A DNA stretch of 64,000 bases from Asterella californica (GCA_036924285.1 JAYKYS010000014.1:248001-312000), one strand, 5' to 3'. Positions 44,893 through 58,499 are shown, counted from the first letter of the stretch. Notes: generated by a model from the letters alone, not told the origin. Numbers and translations: made by a program.

Positions 44893-46030
44893 TTTCGTGC
44901 ACCTACCGCCTTGTTGCGCCAGCGGAAGCTCTTGCTCAGTAGGTCACGAAATTCAAACCGCTAACCTGCAAACACAATCACAAGTTAGCGTCCATGCACC
45001 ACTTACCTTATCTCAATTTGGTCCGGACCGGAGCCGGACCGTCTCCTTAATCATCAAGCTCAGCAGTTCCTAAGTCCCGACCTAGTCCCGCCTAGGTCGG
45101 TCCGAAACATGAGCAAGTCACAAGATGACTTGGGGCGGACTTCCCATAAAGTCCAGGGTCCTAAACGGTGCCTCCAGCACACCTAGCGGCCCAACCGCCC
45201 GTGATGTCCGTCTGGGTCTAGGCTCCCGAACGGTGGTCTAACCCGCCGACTCGTTCCCTAGTCTTGCCTCGGCCCTTACATCGTTCCTAAGTCTAGACGT
45301 CCAAGTCTGGATCGGAACGTGCCTTGGAACCGGCCCAGCCATAATCTCATGCCCCCAGAGTCCGCCCGCCGAACCCTGGGGTCGGGTGACTCGTCTTGGC
45401 CCACCCAGGCATCGAGCCCCCCTCATATATACTTCTGGGGATCGGCGGCCCCGCCCTCCTCTTTGGTCCCTGAAAATTATACCACAACCCGATTGTGGTT
45501 CGGCCATAACTTCCAGCTCGGAGGTCAGATCGAGGAGTGTTATATATCATTAGAAAGCTCTCGACGAGACCTTTTCAATGATACCTCACTCGCCTCGAGA
45601 TCTTACGTGGAGCTCCGTCCACGACCTAAAACGTCCCTGGAGCTCCAACACTTAGCCATTTTTCGGAAACCTGTGGTCCAGACCCAGACTCGAACCCTGT
45701 GGTTCAGACCAGCGTTCGAACCACGGTCCGTCTGCGTCTCGGACCCATGTCTCGGACTCACGTCTCAGACCTGTGTCTCAGACTCATGTTTCGGTCCGTT
45801 CCCATACTCGCCCCCTTAGGTCAACGTTTGTCCGGGGTCCTCTTGGGGTAGGCCCTTATGTCCTAAGCCAAGGTTCCAACCTTGGTTGAGAGAACCACTT
45901 ACGGTTCATCTGATCCCGACTTCCCGACCAAGCCGTTAAGTCCTACTCGCAGCGCTCACAACCTAGCGCAAGTCCGCTAGGGTTCTGTTGTTTGCGTCTG
46001 CGCCCGATCTTGAGAATGAGGGTCGCGACA
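44893..46030 (-). repeat. 5' LTR of the chromovirus
   Basis: This is the right LTR on the plus strand, adjoining the primer site. It is equal in length to the other LTR (1,138 bp) and about 96% identical by hand count. The right target duplication CTGAA follows at 46,031-46,035. Confidence 0.92.
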
Positions 46031-46035
46031 CTGAA

Positions 46036-47230
46036 GCGCAAACTCCCATACTTCATTTATGGATTTTCTAAGAAATTTTCCGACGTTCTTGGAGTAGCTA
46101 ATAGTTAACATTTAAATATTATTTGGATTTTTAGTTTATCTAGTTTAATATATTTATATAACACTTATATTGTTTCTGATATCTTAAAGAGAGCAAAAGA
46201 TATCGAAGTTGATCGAGCATGCTTATTTATTCTCAAGGACCACTCTCTAGTTTAGTATGGAGGTATCTCGCAATTAGCCCGGCCAAGTAAGAAGTGATTA
46301 GTGCCCAATGTTGTGCTAACTTGCCAAATGGATTTAGCAAATTGTAAGTAACCAGAGGGTGTGACGATGAGAATGTCTATTACGAAGCACATATCAAGAA
46401 AATCTTCTATTGGGTATAAGGTTGAATGCGACTGCCCAATGACAAGAAACGACGGCAATATGTACTGAAGCAGTCTGATCGATTCTAATGTACAAGCTAG
46501 TGTGAACAAGCGTTAGCTTGTCGGCATCCCCAACCCCAGTAGCCGAGGCGCCGTGGGATCGATTCTTTCTGTGGGAGAGTTCAGTCCATGCAAGGGCAGC
46601 AGCTTCCGGTTGCAGAAAGCTCCACGTCAAAAAAGAGATTTGAATTTTCGCACCGCAAGTCAAACTCGTTTTTATTTGATCAGAAAAATTTGTAAAAAAT
46701 GATGGAAAGTCTAATGCTGAAGTGAAAACCACTGAAGTTGTGTACTACAGTAGTGAAATATGCGAAAGCCATCAAGGCGAACGAAGATACGTAGATTGAG
46801 ATAGCTAGAAGAACCCCGAGCAGAAGAGAGAGAGTTTAACTTAGTTTAAGTGAGTTGAGTAGGATCAATTTAGTGAGTTTAGTTTAGGGTTTAGGGCCCT
46901 AAACCCTGAGTAGGATCAACTTAGTGATTATGGCACAGGGAGAAGACAATAAGAGGTAGTAAAGAAGTTATTGATGCCAGTATGTTACTGACGCATTTAG
47001 GTGCATAGTGAAAGTAATCCATGGGATGATAATCATGCAAGATCAGACTGGGACAAAAGTACTACTTAAGTGTTATAAGTACTATCGTAAATATACCGAA
47101 TCAATGAAGTTCTAAATTCCGGTTAGAGTTATGCGTGGAGCATTTCTTGACACTAGCATGCTCCATGAAACTAAAATCATTAAATACCAACATCAACCCA
47201 ACAGAAGTAGTTAATTTGGATAATTTGGAT
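46036..47230. other. Spacer after the chromovirus, continuation of unit 1
   Basis: It is collinear with 57,319-58,500 in unit 2. Minus-strand ORFs at 46,252-46,732 are only partly conserved in unit 2 (57,449-57,676) and show no recognisable domain. It contains a telomere-like palindrome at 46,886-46,907. Confidence 0.55.
46886..46907. repeat. Telomere-like palindrome, 22 bp
   Basis: It consists of TTTAGGG motifs meeting CCCTAAA motifs head to head at GGGCCC, a perfect 22-bp palindrome. The equivalent site in unit 2 (58,176-58,203) is longer (28 bp). Plant telomeres are TTTAGGG, but this short interstitial motif is not a chromosome end. Confidence 0.85.
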
Positions 47231-49545
47231 AATGTGAACCCAAGATGTCTCCATCTACTTTTGCACTAGTGCAATCATCTGGTGTGGTTGTTAAAGAGAG
47301 ATTATCGACTGATTTTGAAATGAATCATATGCTACAGAACTACTCTCTTTCGGAGTGTCAAGGTAAGTAGTATAAATTCGATATGCGATCCTCTAAAATC
47401 TTGAGGTAACAAGATGACATCAAAGATATTCCAAGTCGATACAAACTTTTTGTAAGAAAATATAAATTTCATCATGTGTTATACTTGGATCAAAAACTCA
47501 AGTGAATTGGTATTTGAGGAGACATTTACCACATTTTGAAGTTAAAGGAGGTCGGAGAACGAGAACGACAATAATTCAAGCTCTGGATATCAAAATGAGA
47601 TGATTTTGGTGGTTCGAGATAATCGTGATAGAGTTATTTCAAGTGAAGGTGTCTAAAGCTAATTGTATGATTAACTCAGTAGCCGTCTATACATATGAAT
47701 ATGTCGAAGCATGTTATTGAGTCTTTTTGACAAGTAAGAAAATATTAAATGTTAAATTTTTATCAGAGATTTGATTTTTTGTTATCATTTGTTTAACGCA
47801 TCATTTTACATCTGTTAGGTGGTGATGGATGTCACATAGAGAGAAAAAATCCAAAGGGGTGTACTACGAAGGGGAGATATTTTTCTAAAGCATCATCGAG
47901 TAGAGTTGTTGAAGAGGAGAGATGAGAGATGTTTACTGAGCTTACGACGAGAGAATATTTTGATTGACTACAATTTGGACAACGAGGAATTGAAGAATTG
48001 AAATTAGAGGACAAAATTGAGTAGAGAGGAGAACTGCAACTTGTACGCATATCTTTTGAATAAAAAATGAGAAGTTTTTAGATGAACCTGCTAGTGCTTC
48101 ACAAGAACAATTTTCTGAAGTTTTGAGTTCTTGAACGTAAGACGTTTGGCCTAGATGGTTTGGATTTGAAGACTTACATGCGTCCCGTGTGTTTTGCTCA
48201 TATCGAGAATTCTTTTGTCATCTGTGTTTTGTTTGTTATTTTTGTCTTTTTTGTCACAATTGTATCATAGCTAAAAAGTTTCGCTGTTCCTAAGAAACTC
48301 TCGACATATAATCTAGTGTTTTCGATGAGAGCATCTTGGGTTGATTGATCGTGAAGGTTGAGTTTATCACACCAAGAAGAGATGGATCGTAAGAGCGGAA
48401 GCGCTATTGTTGCTACCTCTATGATTGCTGCATCTATGTTTACTACAGCACCTTTTGTAGCACTTGCGACTATGATGATGACAACATCTGGTCTCAATAC
48501 AGTTGAGATCTTGAAGACGTTTGCGACCTTGGTCCAACAACATCTTATCATCGGAGAGAGTGAGTTGAAATCGATGAAAGCGTTACAAGCAATTGTGAAT
48601 ACATGTGAAAGATTTCAATGTAGAAATGTTTCTAGATATCTGCGTTAGTACAAAAGAGAGATGGAGCTTGTGAGGATGATTAATGTGGAGATGATCAATA
48701 GTTTTGATCAGATGTGATTCTTGAGTTACGTGATCAAGTTAGAGATGTGTAGAGAAACAATCTTGGTGTTTGGTTGAGTTTTGATCGAGCTCTCCGAGAA
48801 GAGTTTCTTGAAGAGGATTATGACGATTATTAGGAGAATATTTCTAGACTAGATTGAGCAACATCCTGATCATATAATGAGATTGAACGAATTGCTGAGA
48901 GAATTTGATCAAAGATACCAATAGATTTTACGCTTGAGCGTATAACCTTAGATGCTAGGAGAACAAAGCTCTTCTTACATGCTACCAGTGAAGTTACGAC
49001 ATATCTGTTATATTTTATGTTGGCTGATCGATTGGTTGAAGGGGGTTGTTACTATTGATTGGCGGAAAGTTGAGGATGCCGTGGTTGTATTAACAAAAAG
49101 AGACGAGGAAGAGAGGCTATAAGAGGATGTCGTTGCAGAAGTGACCTCTCATCCTCAAGTTGCTTCTCAAGTATAGCAACCTCTTGCTTCAACTCCTTGA
49201 TTTGTTGTCTCTACAACAATATCTTTGATGCCAGTTGTTTCAATTCCTACACAAAGGACACTTATTCAAAGATCTTTAGAGAACCAAAGTCAACAAAACT
49301 AGATCGAAGACCTTATTCGGCAGATGCAAGAGTTGAAGATAGAGTTGAGTGGTTTGCAAAGACAACCATCAACATCTGCTGTTGTACATCCAAGAGGTGC
49401 TCTTTCTCATAGATGTATCTAGTGTGACAATCTATATCATTTTCGAGAAGACTGTCAAGAGCTTACGACTACTTTGTGAAATGGTGTCGTATGCTACCAG
49501 AATGGTAAGTTACATCTTTCTTTTATTGGAGAGCCGTTGAGTACC
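47231..49545 (+). repeat. Decayed gag-bearing repeat, plus orientation
   Basis: A possible first exon starts at about 47,246 (MSPSTFALVQSSG) with a good donor (CAAG/GTAAGT) and an acceptor near 47,820. Further open pieces are at 48,358-48,648 and 49,197-49,540. The last contains a helical segment (LIRQMQELKIELSGLQRQ) and a CCHC-like knuckle, C-I-stop-C-DNLYHFREDC, near 49,420, typical of a retrotransposon Gag. Many stops make it a pseudogene. Inverted copies lie at 17.2-20.06 kb and 59.9-61.47 kb. 49,546-49,600 joins it to the next unit. Confidence 0.55.
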
Positions 49546-49600
49546 AATTTGGACAAGTTGTGGACAAGTTGCAGGCCTCCTCTCTACTTGTTTTGTTTAC

Positions 49601-50296
49601 TGATAAGAAACTCCTGTGGCTCTTTCTACGGTGCTTCCTGAAGTGCCCGTAGGGAATGGCTGTAGATTCTAGACCACGGTTGTAATACTCTTCCATGACA
49701 GAAAAATATTGCTTCAAGATTCCAGCTTTTACACACCTTATCATCCTGTATATACTATAGTTTCTATTAGTTTCAGTGATTTTGAGAACAACACGGTATT
49801 CAGCAGATATGTATTTGAGTGCACCTCTAATACATTTGTAGGACTTGATTTCACTTTTTGACAGGTAACAGTAGGTTCAGTCGGTTTATCATTATGTAAA
49901 GACATTGCAATAAGGGAAATAAGAAAGTGCATATGAGCCCTCAGCCATGTATCCAACTTAAAATGCCCTGTGACAAGTCAAGGGTGCTACCAAGTAATGC
50001 AAAGTTAAGAAGCGTGGAGTCGAAGTAGGACAAACGTATTAGGGTCGCGGTCAAGTAAATTTCTGCGGAGTTCAGTCTGTATTCAGTCTGAAAATCGAGT
50101 TCAGTACTGCTCTTCAACTCGTGAGGTTGCGTAGGTCCATGTTCATCAGAGAACGTTCATGACGAGTACTCTTGACTAGCGTATGTCTCTTCAGTCCCCC
50201 TCCTCGAACGGAGCCGATTATGAAAGGTTATCAGTGCCTCAGTTGTTCATCTTTAGTACATAGAACTCCGGATCTCTGAATTGGTGAACTAAAGCA
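49601..50296 (+). promoter_or_regulatory. Upstream region of HNL2
   Basis: The equivalents are 61,791-62,486 and, without the MULE, 20,539-20,723 plus 30,195-30,694. The target site of the MULE is present unoccupied at 49,786-49,795. A minus-strand ORF fragment (49,523-49,744; MIRCVKAGILKQYFSVMEE) also occurs at 20,515-20,690, but it depends on the shared DNA and has no known domain. Confidence 0.45.
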
Positions 50297-53200
50297 ATGG
50301 CAAGTTCCAGCTCCTGGACGCCGAGGAACATCCCAGATCGGCCAACCATCACGAAGGTATATGTCTGTTCATTCGGTAATTTTCGAGTCACCCTTCACTT
50401 CTTGTCTCTGATAGACTCGATGAAATCAAACTCGATAGACGAGTGAGATTTCATCAAAGGTGGTTGCAGTCATCGAACGTGCAATCGCGGGGAGGGCCGT
50501 GTTTTTCCGTTCATCTTTGTCTTCGAGTCCTTGTGAAGTGCTCTTGATAGTCTCCGAGTTATCTTCAAGATCTCAGTAAGCGATGCCGTTGTTTGATTTT
50601 ATCCTCTACGTATCCATAGAAATTTCATTAAGGTTTGCTCGTGGATAACAATCTGCTGATGAGGAAACATCGAGCAGTTTTGCATATTCCAGTCACTAAA
50701 ACCTAAACTCTGAGGATGCTTTATTTGTGAATGATGGCGGCAGATGAATGATGAACTATACGAGCTGTACAGACCTGCTACCGGTTTCGTCGATATAGAA
50801 ATCATCTTCTTTCACGGATTCCAGTCTCAAGACTATAACGAAGCATATTTGGAAACGTGGATGTCGGCTGATGGCTCCGAATGCTGGATCAACACTTGGC
50901 TCGCCGAGGATTTCCCCCAAGCACGTATCATGTCAGTGTCCTACGATTCCAGCACTAAAATTTCGGCTTCTGCTTCGGGGATGGATATGTACCTGGTTGG
51001 GGAAAATCTTGCCCAGTCCATCATCGGACTCGAACGCACTGGCGAGAGTTGTCCCGTTGTGTTGGTAGGACACTGTATAGGTGGCCTCGTGCTCAAAGAA
51101 ATGTGTCTTCAAGCGGAGGAGATGGGGGCCAGGGACATGAGTCCTGGCATTAGTCCATACAAAACCTTTCTATGGAATATGAAAGGAGCATTTTTCTACT
51201 CGACGCCAAATTCAGGATCTCGTGTAACGTCCAGCTCGAAGCAGAAGGGACCCTTGCTGCCATATGTGGAGCTACTTATCAAGGATGCTGCGAGACTTAA
51301 TGAGCGCTTTTCAAAATTGCGTCAGCAGCATGGCTGGAAGACGTGCGGAGTGGGAGAAGCCAGTGAGACTGAAGCTTGTCAGTCAATCATACAAATACCA
51401 CTTACTACGGTTGGTGTTTAAACATATACCGTAAGGTTTTAATTAAGAGCCAGCCATTGAACAGCAAGTCGCTCTGTCCACTGTCATTCAGAAAACATCC
51501 CTTCAATGCATCCTGCAGTTGCGAACGATGGACGATGCTTGATTTTCTTTCATTACAACTATTATCGTTTTCGTCCTATGCACGATTCTTAATCATTACT
51601 GATGAATGGGTGGTTACCATGCCCACAGATAAGTCGATTTTCCAGCTGGCAACCACAATCTGCGCTCGTGGTTGAAGAGGGATCCGCGCGTCAAAATATA
51701 GACGACTTCTGTATTTTATCTGGAGAGGACCACTTCACCATTTGTAAACCGAGAGATCGGAAGTCAAGCAACTACCTGTATCTCGTCAAATTCATAAGGG
51801 AGGTTCTCCAGGAAGAGGTATAATATGTTTTCTTGTAGTTTGATCTTGCCAACTTTGAAAATAACTTTTGTGGCCAAATTTGGAGACTTGAAGTTGAACC
51901 CATGTGAATTTATCATCATGAAGAATATATCGTATTGTGCTCTAAGCAGAGATTGAATATTAACTCGAGAGAAGGTTAGCATTTGGAAATTTGCTGATGG
52001 CATCTATACTGGAATAGTGATCGTACAAGCTGACTTCAATTGTCAGAATCTCGGTGACAGAGTATACTCAGTTCGATCCTGACCTGCGCATTCTAACGCT
52101 GGATTCGTTTTACAGAACAAAAGAGGTTTGGCTTAATTCTCTCCGACTGCCTCGAGTATTCGTGAACATCCCGCGGATTGTGGAACGAGTGATCGGGGAG
52201 CTTCAGTTGGGAAAAGCAGAACCGTCGCGGTTGACACTCGTAGGAATGGGCGGTATAGGCAAGACCACGCTTGCTAAAGCAGTTCTCATGCAGATTCGGG
52301 AGCAGTTCGATTTCAGCTGTTTTGTGGAAGACGTCAAAGACACATTGAAGCGACGTGACTTGGACCTTCATGATTTAGTTGCTAACAACTTGTACACGGG
52401 TAGCGGGCGAAAGGTTCGCCTAAAGGATGCCGACGCACTATCATTGCGGTTACATTTGCACGGGAAGAAAGTGCTGTTCATAATGGATGACGTTGAGTCC
52501 GAAGAACAAATAATGTACTTGCTGGACTCATGGGACTGGTTGCGGACAGGGAGTCGTTTGATTGTCACGTCTCGGATAGGAAGTCGCGAGCTCCTGCCCA
52601 CCTTCTCGAGATGCCCAGTCCCGTTTTTATCCGCCGAAGAGTCACAAGCTTTGTTTTTGGCCCACTTGGATGCTGATGTCGATCGAGACATACCCAGTGA
52701 ACTGATAGAAAAGGTAGTGCAGAAATGTGATGGCCTACCTCTCACATTAGGAGTGATAGGTAGTTACTTGCACTTCGAAAAAGGTGTTCCCCGTTGGATC
52801 AGTGCTCTGGAGAAACTAACCAAAGCGGAGTCTCTGGACGGAAGTGCACAGGATCGTTTGTGGGCTAAACTCAAAGTCAGCTTCGATGAGCTGGCACCAA
52901 TGGAACGCGAGATGTTTCTAGACGTTGCAGTGTTCGATCAGTGCTCACAAGAGTGTAATCAGGAAACATGGAAAGAGGTGTGGGAAACTGGAGTTGATGG
53001 CTTTTCAGTGGAGAGTGGCTTGAAGAACCTCATCGACCGATTTTTTATCGAACTGAAAAGTGTAAGGAGATTTGAATCAGGAACTACCTGGTCCAGTGTT
53101 ACAATCCTCTGGATGCATCACCAGCTTCGCGACTTAGGGAAGAGGATCTCCAGACCATATAATAAAAGGATAGAGCTGTGCAGGGGAGTTTGGGAACCGG

Positions 53201-54699
53201 ACGACGTTAGATATTTGCTAAGCGTGTATAAGGTAAGTTTATTTGATAGATCTTTCGGGACTTAACCTTACCATTATGCCTGGTATATATCAGTTTCGTG
53301 GACGCTAGTTTCTTGCGTTTAGATTTAAGAATCTCATCTTCAGTTTCTAATTTTTGTGCAGGGAGACAAAGCTGACACTAAAGTAATATCGACATCAATG
53401 GACCCACCTAGAATTTCTTTTGCTTTTCAGTGGAGCTGTGTCGCCAATCTACAAGAGTTGCGGTTATTGAGATTGTCGAATGTTAATTTTAGTGGAAACG
53501 CAAGCCGTTTTCCATGCAAGCTTACATTTATTCATCTTACTTCTTGCTTCCAAGACCGTGGCGGAACGTTCCAAGGCTTACTGCGAAAGGACTGTTGGCC
53601 TATTCGGGAAGAAGATGTGGAAGGGCTTCAACAATTGGCAGTGCTTCACGTGGAGAAATGCAAGTCTGTCCGTTTTCCATCCAACTTTGATAGGTTGGGT
53701 AACTTGAAAGTCCTCACTGTACGAGGAACGCCTTTGAAGAAACTTCCAAAATCTTTTGGACGACTTCCTGCCCTGAGAGTGTTGAGTCTTGCGAATGTTG
53801 GATTGTTACAACTGCCAAGTTCGTTTTCCCAGCTCTCCTCACTTCGGACCTTGAGCTTGGGAGGATGCTCACTGACAGCCACCAACACAGCCTTTGCTCC
53901 TCAGTTGGTCCGCTGGGGAGAACAGGCGGCCCGCCCTCTGAGTGCACTAACGAAGTTGACACTGGACGACATACGAGGTTTGAAAGAACTGCCGGGATCA
54001 TTCTGGCTGTTGGATTCTCTCGAAAACTTTGAAATCGCCCGTTGCTCTGACCTGAAACAGCTGCCGGTGGGTTTTGGTAAGCTCAGTAGACTTGCAATTT
54101 TAGAAATTCGGTCTTGCTGTGGACTGGAGTACTTGTGCGAGTCTTTGGGAGAACTGACATCTCTCCTGAGGTTGGATATCAGAGATTGTTCACGTCTTCG
54201 GAACCTACCGGATTCGCTAGGTCAGCTTCACTCTTTAACTTCTCTGCACCTGGAGGTTCTGAGCATCGTGAGCCTACCAAACACGGCAGGTAACCTCCAA
54301 AACTTACGTCGTTTAGAAATAGCGGCCTTGCCATATCTCCAATCCCTGCCTGAGAATCTAGGGCAACTCAAGTCACTGAAGTTCTTGGATGTCGGGGTCT
54401 GTGGTAGTATTAAGTACTTGCCTGATAGTGTAGGACAATACCGTGAAACAAATGTGATCACAAAGCATGAAAGACGTCCAGAGGAGAGCTTGAAAGATAT
54501 AGGGTTGGTTGAGGGAGAGGTGAGAAGGACGAGTTGCTATATAGAAAGTAATAAGATCATAAAGAGATGTTGGGAAAACAATGTGGAGAGGGTTTACGAA
54601 GAGGATACGTATCATTATCCATGTCATATTTCTCTAAGTGATATTGGACGCGAATCTTGTTATCAATGGTTCTCTCGAATTAACCATGATATATTTTAG
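50297..54699 (+). CDS. HNL2: alpha/beta-hydrolase-NB-ARC-LRR immune receptor
   Basis: Spliced model: 50,297-50,356, 50,744-51,409, 51,629-51,817, 52,126-53,232, 53,362-54,699; about 1,119 residues, with the same exon lengths and phases as HNL1 except the last exon. The hydrolase differs from HNL1 at about 5 of 222 residues in exon 2 and keeps GHCIGG (Cys codon 51,074-51,076). The NB-ARC keeps all nucleotide-binding motifs; the MHD position reads MHH (53,113-53,121). Differences concentrate at the end of the NB-ARC and in the LRR exon (roughly 45 in 360 residues by eye), mostly at variable positions between conserved Leu/Ile/Cys. No lesion is seen. It is probably a functional paralogue with altered recognition. 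Confidence 0.87.
50419..50455 (+). repeat. Imperfect hairpin in HNL2 intron 1
   Basis: A 16-base arm pairs with its inverted partner except at two bases (ATCAAACTCG against the CGAGTGAGAT arm), with loop ATAGA. HNL3 has the perfect form, and HNL1 lacks the left arm. Confidence 0.75.
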
Positions 54700-57600
54700 A
54701 TTGTTTTAATAAAATTAATTGAGAAATATTTTATATTTTATCTTGTGGAATGTGATCTTAAGAATTGAATTTGATATAGTTTTTCAATGTCTAAAGTGTG
54801 AGAAATATATTGTACATGATGCGAGTTGAGTATGATTGTGTCGGATTACACAATGATGTATTTTAAATTGTTTTTATAAAGTTAATTGAAAAATATTTTA
54901 TATTTTATCTTGTGGAATGTGATCTTAAGAATCAAATTCGATATACTTTTTCGATGTCTAAAGCATGAAAAATATATTGTACATGATGCAAGTTGAGTAT
55001 GTTTGTGACTAAAACAAATTGCACATCCGTGTGAAATAAAGCATTTCAGTCACAAAATAGTCAATGCCAACAGTGAAGTTTGGTCCTTCTTATTCGATGC
55101 GATCGAAGTCAAATCGTATAAATCCAAGATTCACTTAATCGTCATATTTCCGTATTCAGTATGATCCATATGAGAACAAAATAACACATTGATATTCTCT
55201 TTGTATACAATGCGATTCTACTCAATGTAAAAGCATACAATATTTTTTGTATTTAATGTGATTCGACTCCATGTATAAATATAAGACAAATGATGTTCTC
55301 TTTATGGTCATGACAATTGGGCTCAATGTTGCTGCGCTAGAATTAGTCAAACAAGTATTGAAGTCTTTTTGTTCTTTGGTCATTCTAAATGAAATGTCTT
55401 CAGAGAAAAGATTTGCATAGAGATGTGATACTTTGGCAACTTCTAAACATACTTGCAAACAAAAGAAAATTATTTCTCGTGACAATAAACAACTTATGCA
55501 TGGATAGAATAATTGTACTTCATGTCGTAATAAATTTATCTATCAAACTATATTTCTATTTGTCCATACCAAAATAAATAGTACTGAAGTGTTTAAACCT
55601 GAGTATGAGTATAAAAGCATGAAAAGAATATTCTCTTTTTTTCGTAATGTTCTTTTTCCTCTGTGAATTATTCTCTTTTGTTCCAAGAAAACTCGAAGCC
55701 TCGTCTTTAACATTTCTCTGCCAGTACTCAATAGTTTATTTTGAGATGAATAAGAGCTTGTAAAGCTAGTGAATAACTTTAATTTGATAATTTATTTCAC
55801 AGATTGATCAGATTATCATTACCCGAGGGTTCAGTAGTAACTATTCTTAATTACATCTGCAAATACTTTAACTTATTTCTTGAAAAAAATATTTATTAAC
55901 TTTTATTCTTTAGAATTTGAGAGTTACAAATGTTTTAGTCAGGTTAGTCACCCATGATTGATACCAAACTACCATAAGGTTTGTACAAGTCAAAATGCTT
56001 ACTCAAGGGTAGAGTATTCTTTCTACTTTCTCAAAGGATGTTGTACAAGCTTAAGTCAGTATTGTACCTTGTGTCGATGCACACTCTCAACATAGAGATA
56101 TCTATATATCTAATACAAATGTTACAAAACTTCAATGCAAAGCATGTGTGAAGAGCTATTAACATGTATATCATTATTGATGATTTTTTATGGAGGTGGG
56201 AAGTAAATACATCATCACGATTAGTTACCATTAACACATAAAGACATCATGTCATCAAGGCAAGATAGTGTGATTGTCATAGTCGTGAGTATGTGTTAAT
56301 ATAGATATATCGTTGTCGTTTTATTTTATTTGTTGATCAAATTCTTTTCTGATGTTATCATAGCTGTCAAACAAAGAAAACTTGTGTGAGTTGTGACGTT
56401 TTGAATTTACAGCTATTATAGTATAATAATCAGAAAGTAACTAAATGTAATAATTAAAATGACTCTGAACAAAAGTTGATGTTAGACATTGATTTAGCAT
56501 TCGGTTGTAGCAGCGACAACTACTTATTATTCATAATATGGAAGAAGTATTTATTTCTATATTGATTTCATGTCGGATATGAATCAAACATAATATGTAA
56601 TAGATATATCATACTATTTTCTTTTAAGGACAGTAAACTATATCTTTCCGTATATTTATATAAAATTATACAGTTAGTTGTATTTAACATGTTACCATGT
56701 ATTGAAAGTTATAGAGACTTTTTGGTAAGATACTTATTTATAAGATTTGCTCGAGATGAGGATGATAGAGTGTATTTCAAACTGAGACTGTATTTCAAAG
56801 ATGCTAGATCTTAGGCCTTAACATACATTTAAATCACTATGATACTTTTAAATCTCGGTAATATTCAAATATCAAATCAGTTTAAAGTGTTATTTCACCG
56901 CCACAGGGGACCAAAGATTGCTAAAGGGGATAAATAAACTGCTAACTCTTAAAATATTCATCTACTCCCCTCGGCAGCTTGAAGATAATAAAATAATAAA
57001 ATTGATGAAGTTTATATGTTATTAGTTGTAAAGCATACATTATCACCTAGTCATCGTTCGATTTCAGTTACCAGCGTTAAGTATTAAACCCCGACTATTA
57101 CTACAAGTGCTAGTGGTAACCCGAACGACCTTATTTCGTGGGTTTGTTTTTAGAGAAGTGAAAAATTTAACCGTTATGCAGAAATGTTTCTGGTGATTAG
57201 TCTTCCCCTCATAAATATATTGATTTATTACCTTACCCTGCCGACGAGAAAGGTTAGGTAATAAGTCAAAATATTTATGAATTTACTGCAGCACCCTCTC
57301 ACACTTGTATCCTCTGAAGCGCAAACTCCCATACTCCATTTATGGGTTTTCTAAGAAATTGTCCAACGTTCTTGGAGTAACTAATATTTAACATTTAAAT
57401 ATTATTTAGATTTAGATTTTTATTTTATTTTATATATTTATATAACACTTATACTATTTTTGATATCTTAAAGAGAGCAAAAGATACCGAAGTTGATCGA
57501 GCATGCTTATTTATTCTCAAGGACCACTCTCTAGTATAGTATGGAGGTATCCCGCAATTAGCCCGGCCAAGTAAGAAGCGATTAGTGCCAAATGTTGCAC

Positions 57601-58175
57601 TAACTTGCCAAATGGATTTAGCAAATTGTAAGTAACCAGAGGGTGTGACGATGAGAATGTCTATTACGAAGCACATATCAAGAAAATCTTCTATTGGGTA
57701 TAAGGTTGAATGCGACTGCCCAATGACAGGAAACGACAGCAGTATGTACTGAAGTAGTCTGATCGATTCTAATGTACAAGCTAGTGTGGAACGAGCGTTA
57801 GCTTGTCGGCAACCCCAACCTCAGTAGCCGGAATGCCGTGGGGTCGATTCTTTCTGTGAGAGAGTTCAGTCCATGCAAGGGCAGCAGCTTCCGGTTGCAG
57901 AGAGCTCCACGTCAAAAAAGAGATTTGAATTATCGCACCGCGAGTCAAACTCAGTTTTTATTTGACCAAAAAAATTTGTAAAAAATAAGGGAAAGTCCAA
58001 CCCATAAGTGAAAACCACTGAAGTTGTGTACTATAGTAGTGAAATATGCGAAAGCCATTAAGACGAACGAAGATACGTAGATTGAGATAGCTAGAAGAAC
58101 CCCGAGCAGAAGAGAGAGAGTTTAACTTAGTTTAAGTGAGTTGAGTAGGATCAATTTAGTGAGTTTAGTTTAGGA
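54700..58175. other. AT-rich spacer downstream of HNL2
   Basis: It is collinear with 35,072-38,329 and 46,031-46,885, with the chromovirus absent (empty site CTGAA at about 57,314-57,318). The 3' tandem duplication of HNL1 is also present (to about 55,010). No supported gene was found; the ORFs are short and not conserved in frame. Confidence 0.65.
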
Positions 58176-58203
58176 TTTAGGGTTTAGGGCCCTAAACCCT
58201 AAA
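58176..58203. repeat. Telomere-like palindrome, 28 bp
   Basis: This perfect 28-bp palindrome is made of two TTTAGGG motifs facing two CCCTAAA motifs around GGGCCC. The sister site in unit 1 (46,886-46,907) has 22 bp, so the motif has gained or lost one partial repeat since duplication. Confidence 0.88.
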
Positions 58204-58499
58204 CCCTGAGTAGGATCAATTTAGTGATTATGGCACAGGGAGAAGACAATAAGAGATAGTAAAGGAATTATTGATGCCAGTACGTCACTGATGCATTTAG
58301 GTGCATAGTGAAAGTAATCCATGGGATGATAATCATGCAAGATCAGACTGGGACAAAAGTACTACTTAAGTGTTATAGTTACTATCGTAAATATACTGGA
58401 TCAATGAAGTTCTAAATTCCGGTTAGAGTTATGCGTGGAGCATTTCTTGACACTAGCATGCTCCATGAAACAAAAATCATTAAATAACAACAACAACCC

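Larger units (their letters stand above)
38330..46030 (-). mobile_element. Full-length Ty3 chromovirus
   Basis: This 7,701-bp element is flanked by CTGAA direct repeats (38,325-38,329; 46,031-46,035). The sister unit keeps the empty site once, at about 57,314-57,318. The two LTRs are 1,138 bp each. Minus-strand order: LTR, primer site, Gag, protease, RT, RNase H, integrase, chromodomain, polypurine tract, LTR. The coding region has several lesions, so it is not autonomous. A C-terminal chromodomain after integrase defines chromoviruses and usually steers insertion to particular chromatin. Confidence 0.97.

Noticed and set aside
46530..46570. tRNA-like A and B boxes
   Set aside because: The two boxes are only about 10 bases apart and no cloverleaf can be drawn.
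58176..58203. True telomere or chromosome end
   Set aside because: Only two repeats on each side, with collinear array sequence continuing on both sides.
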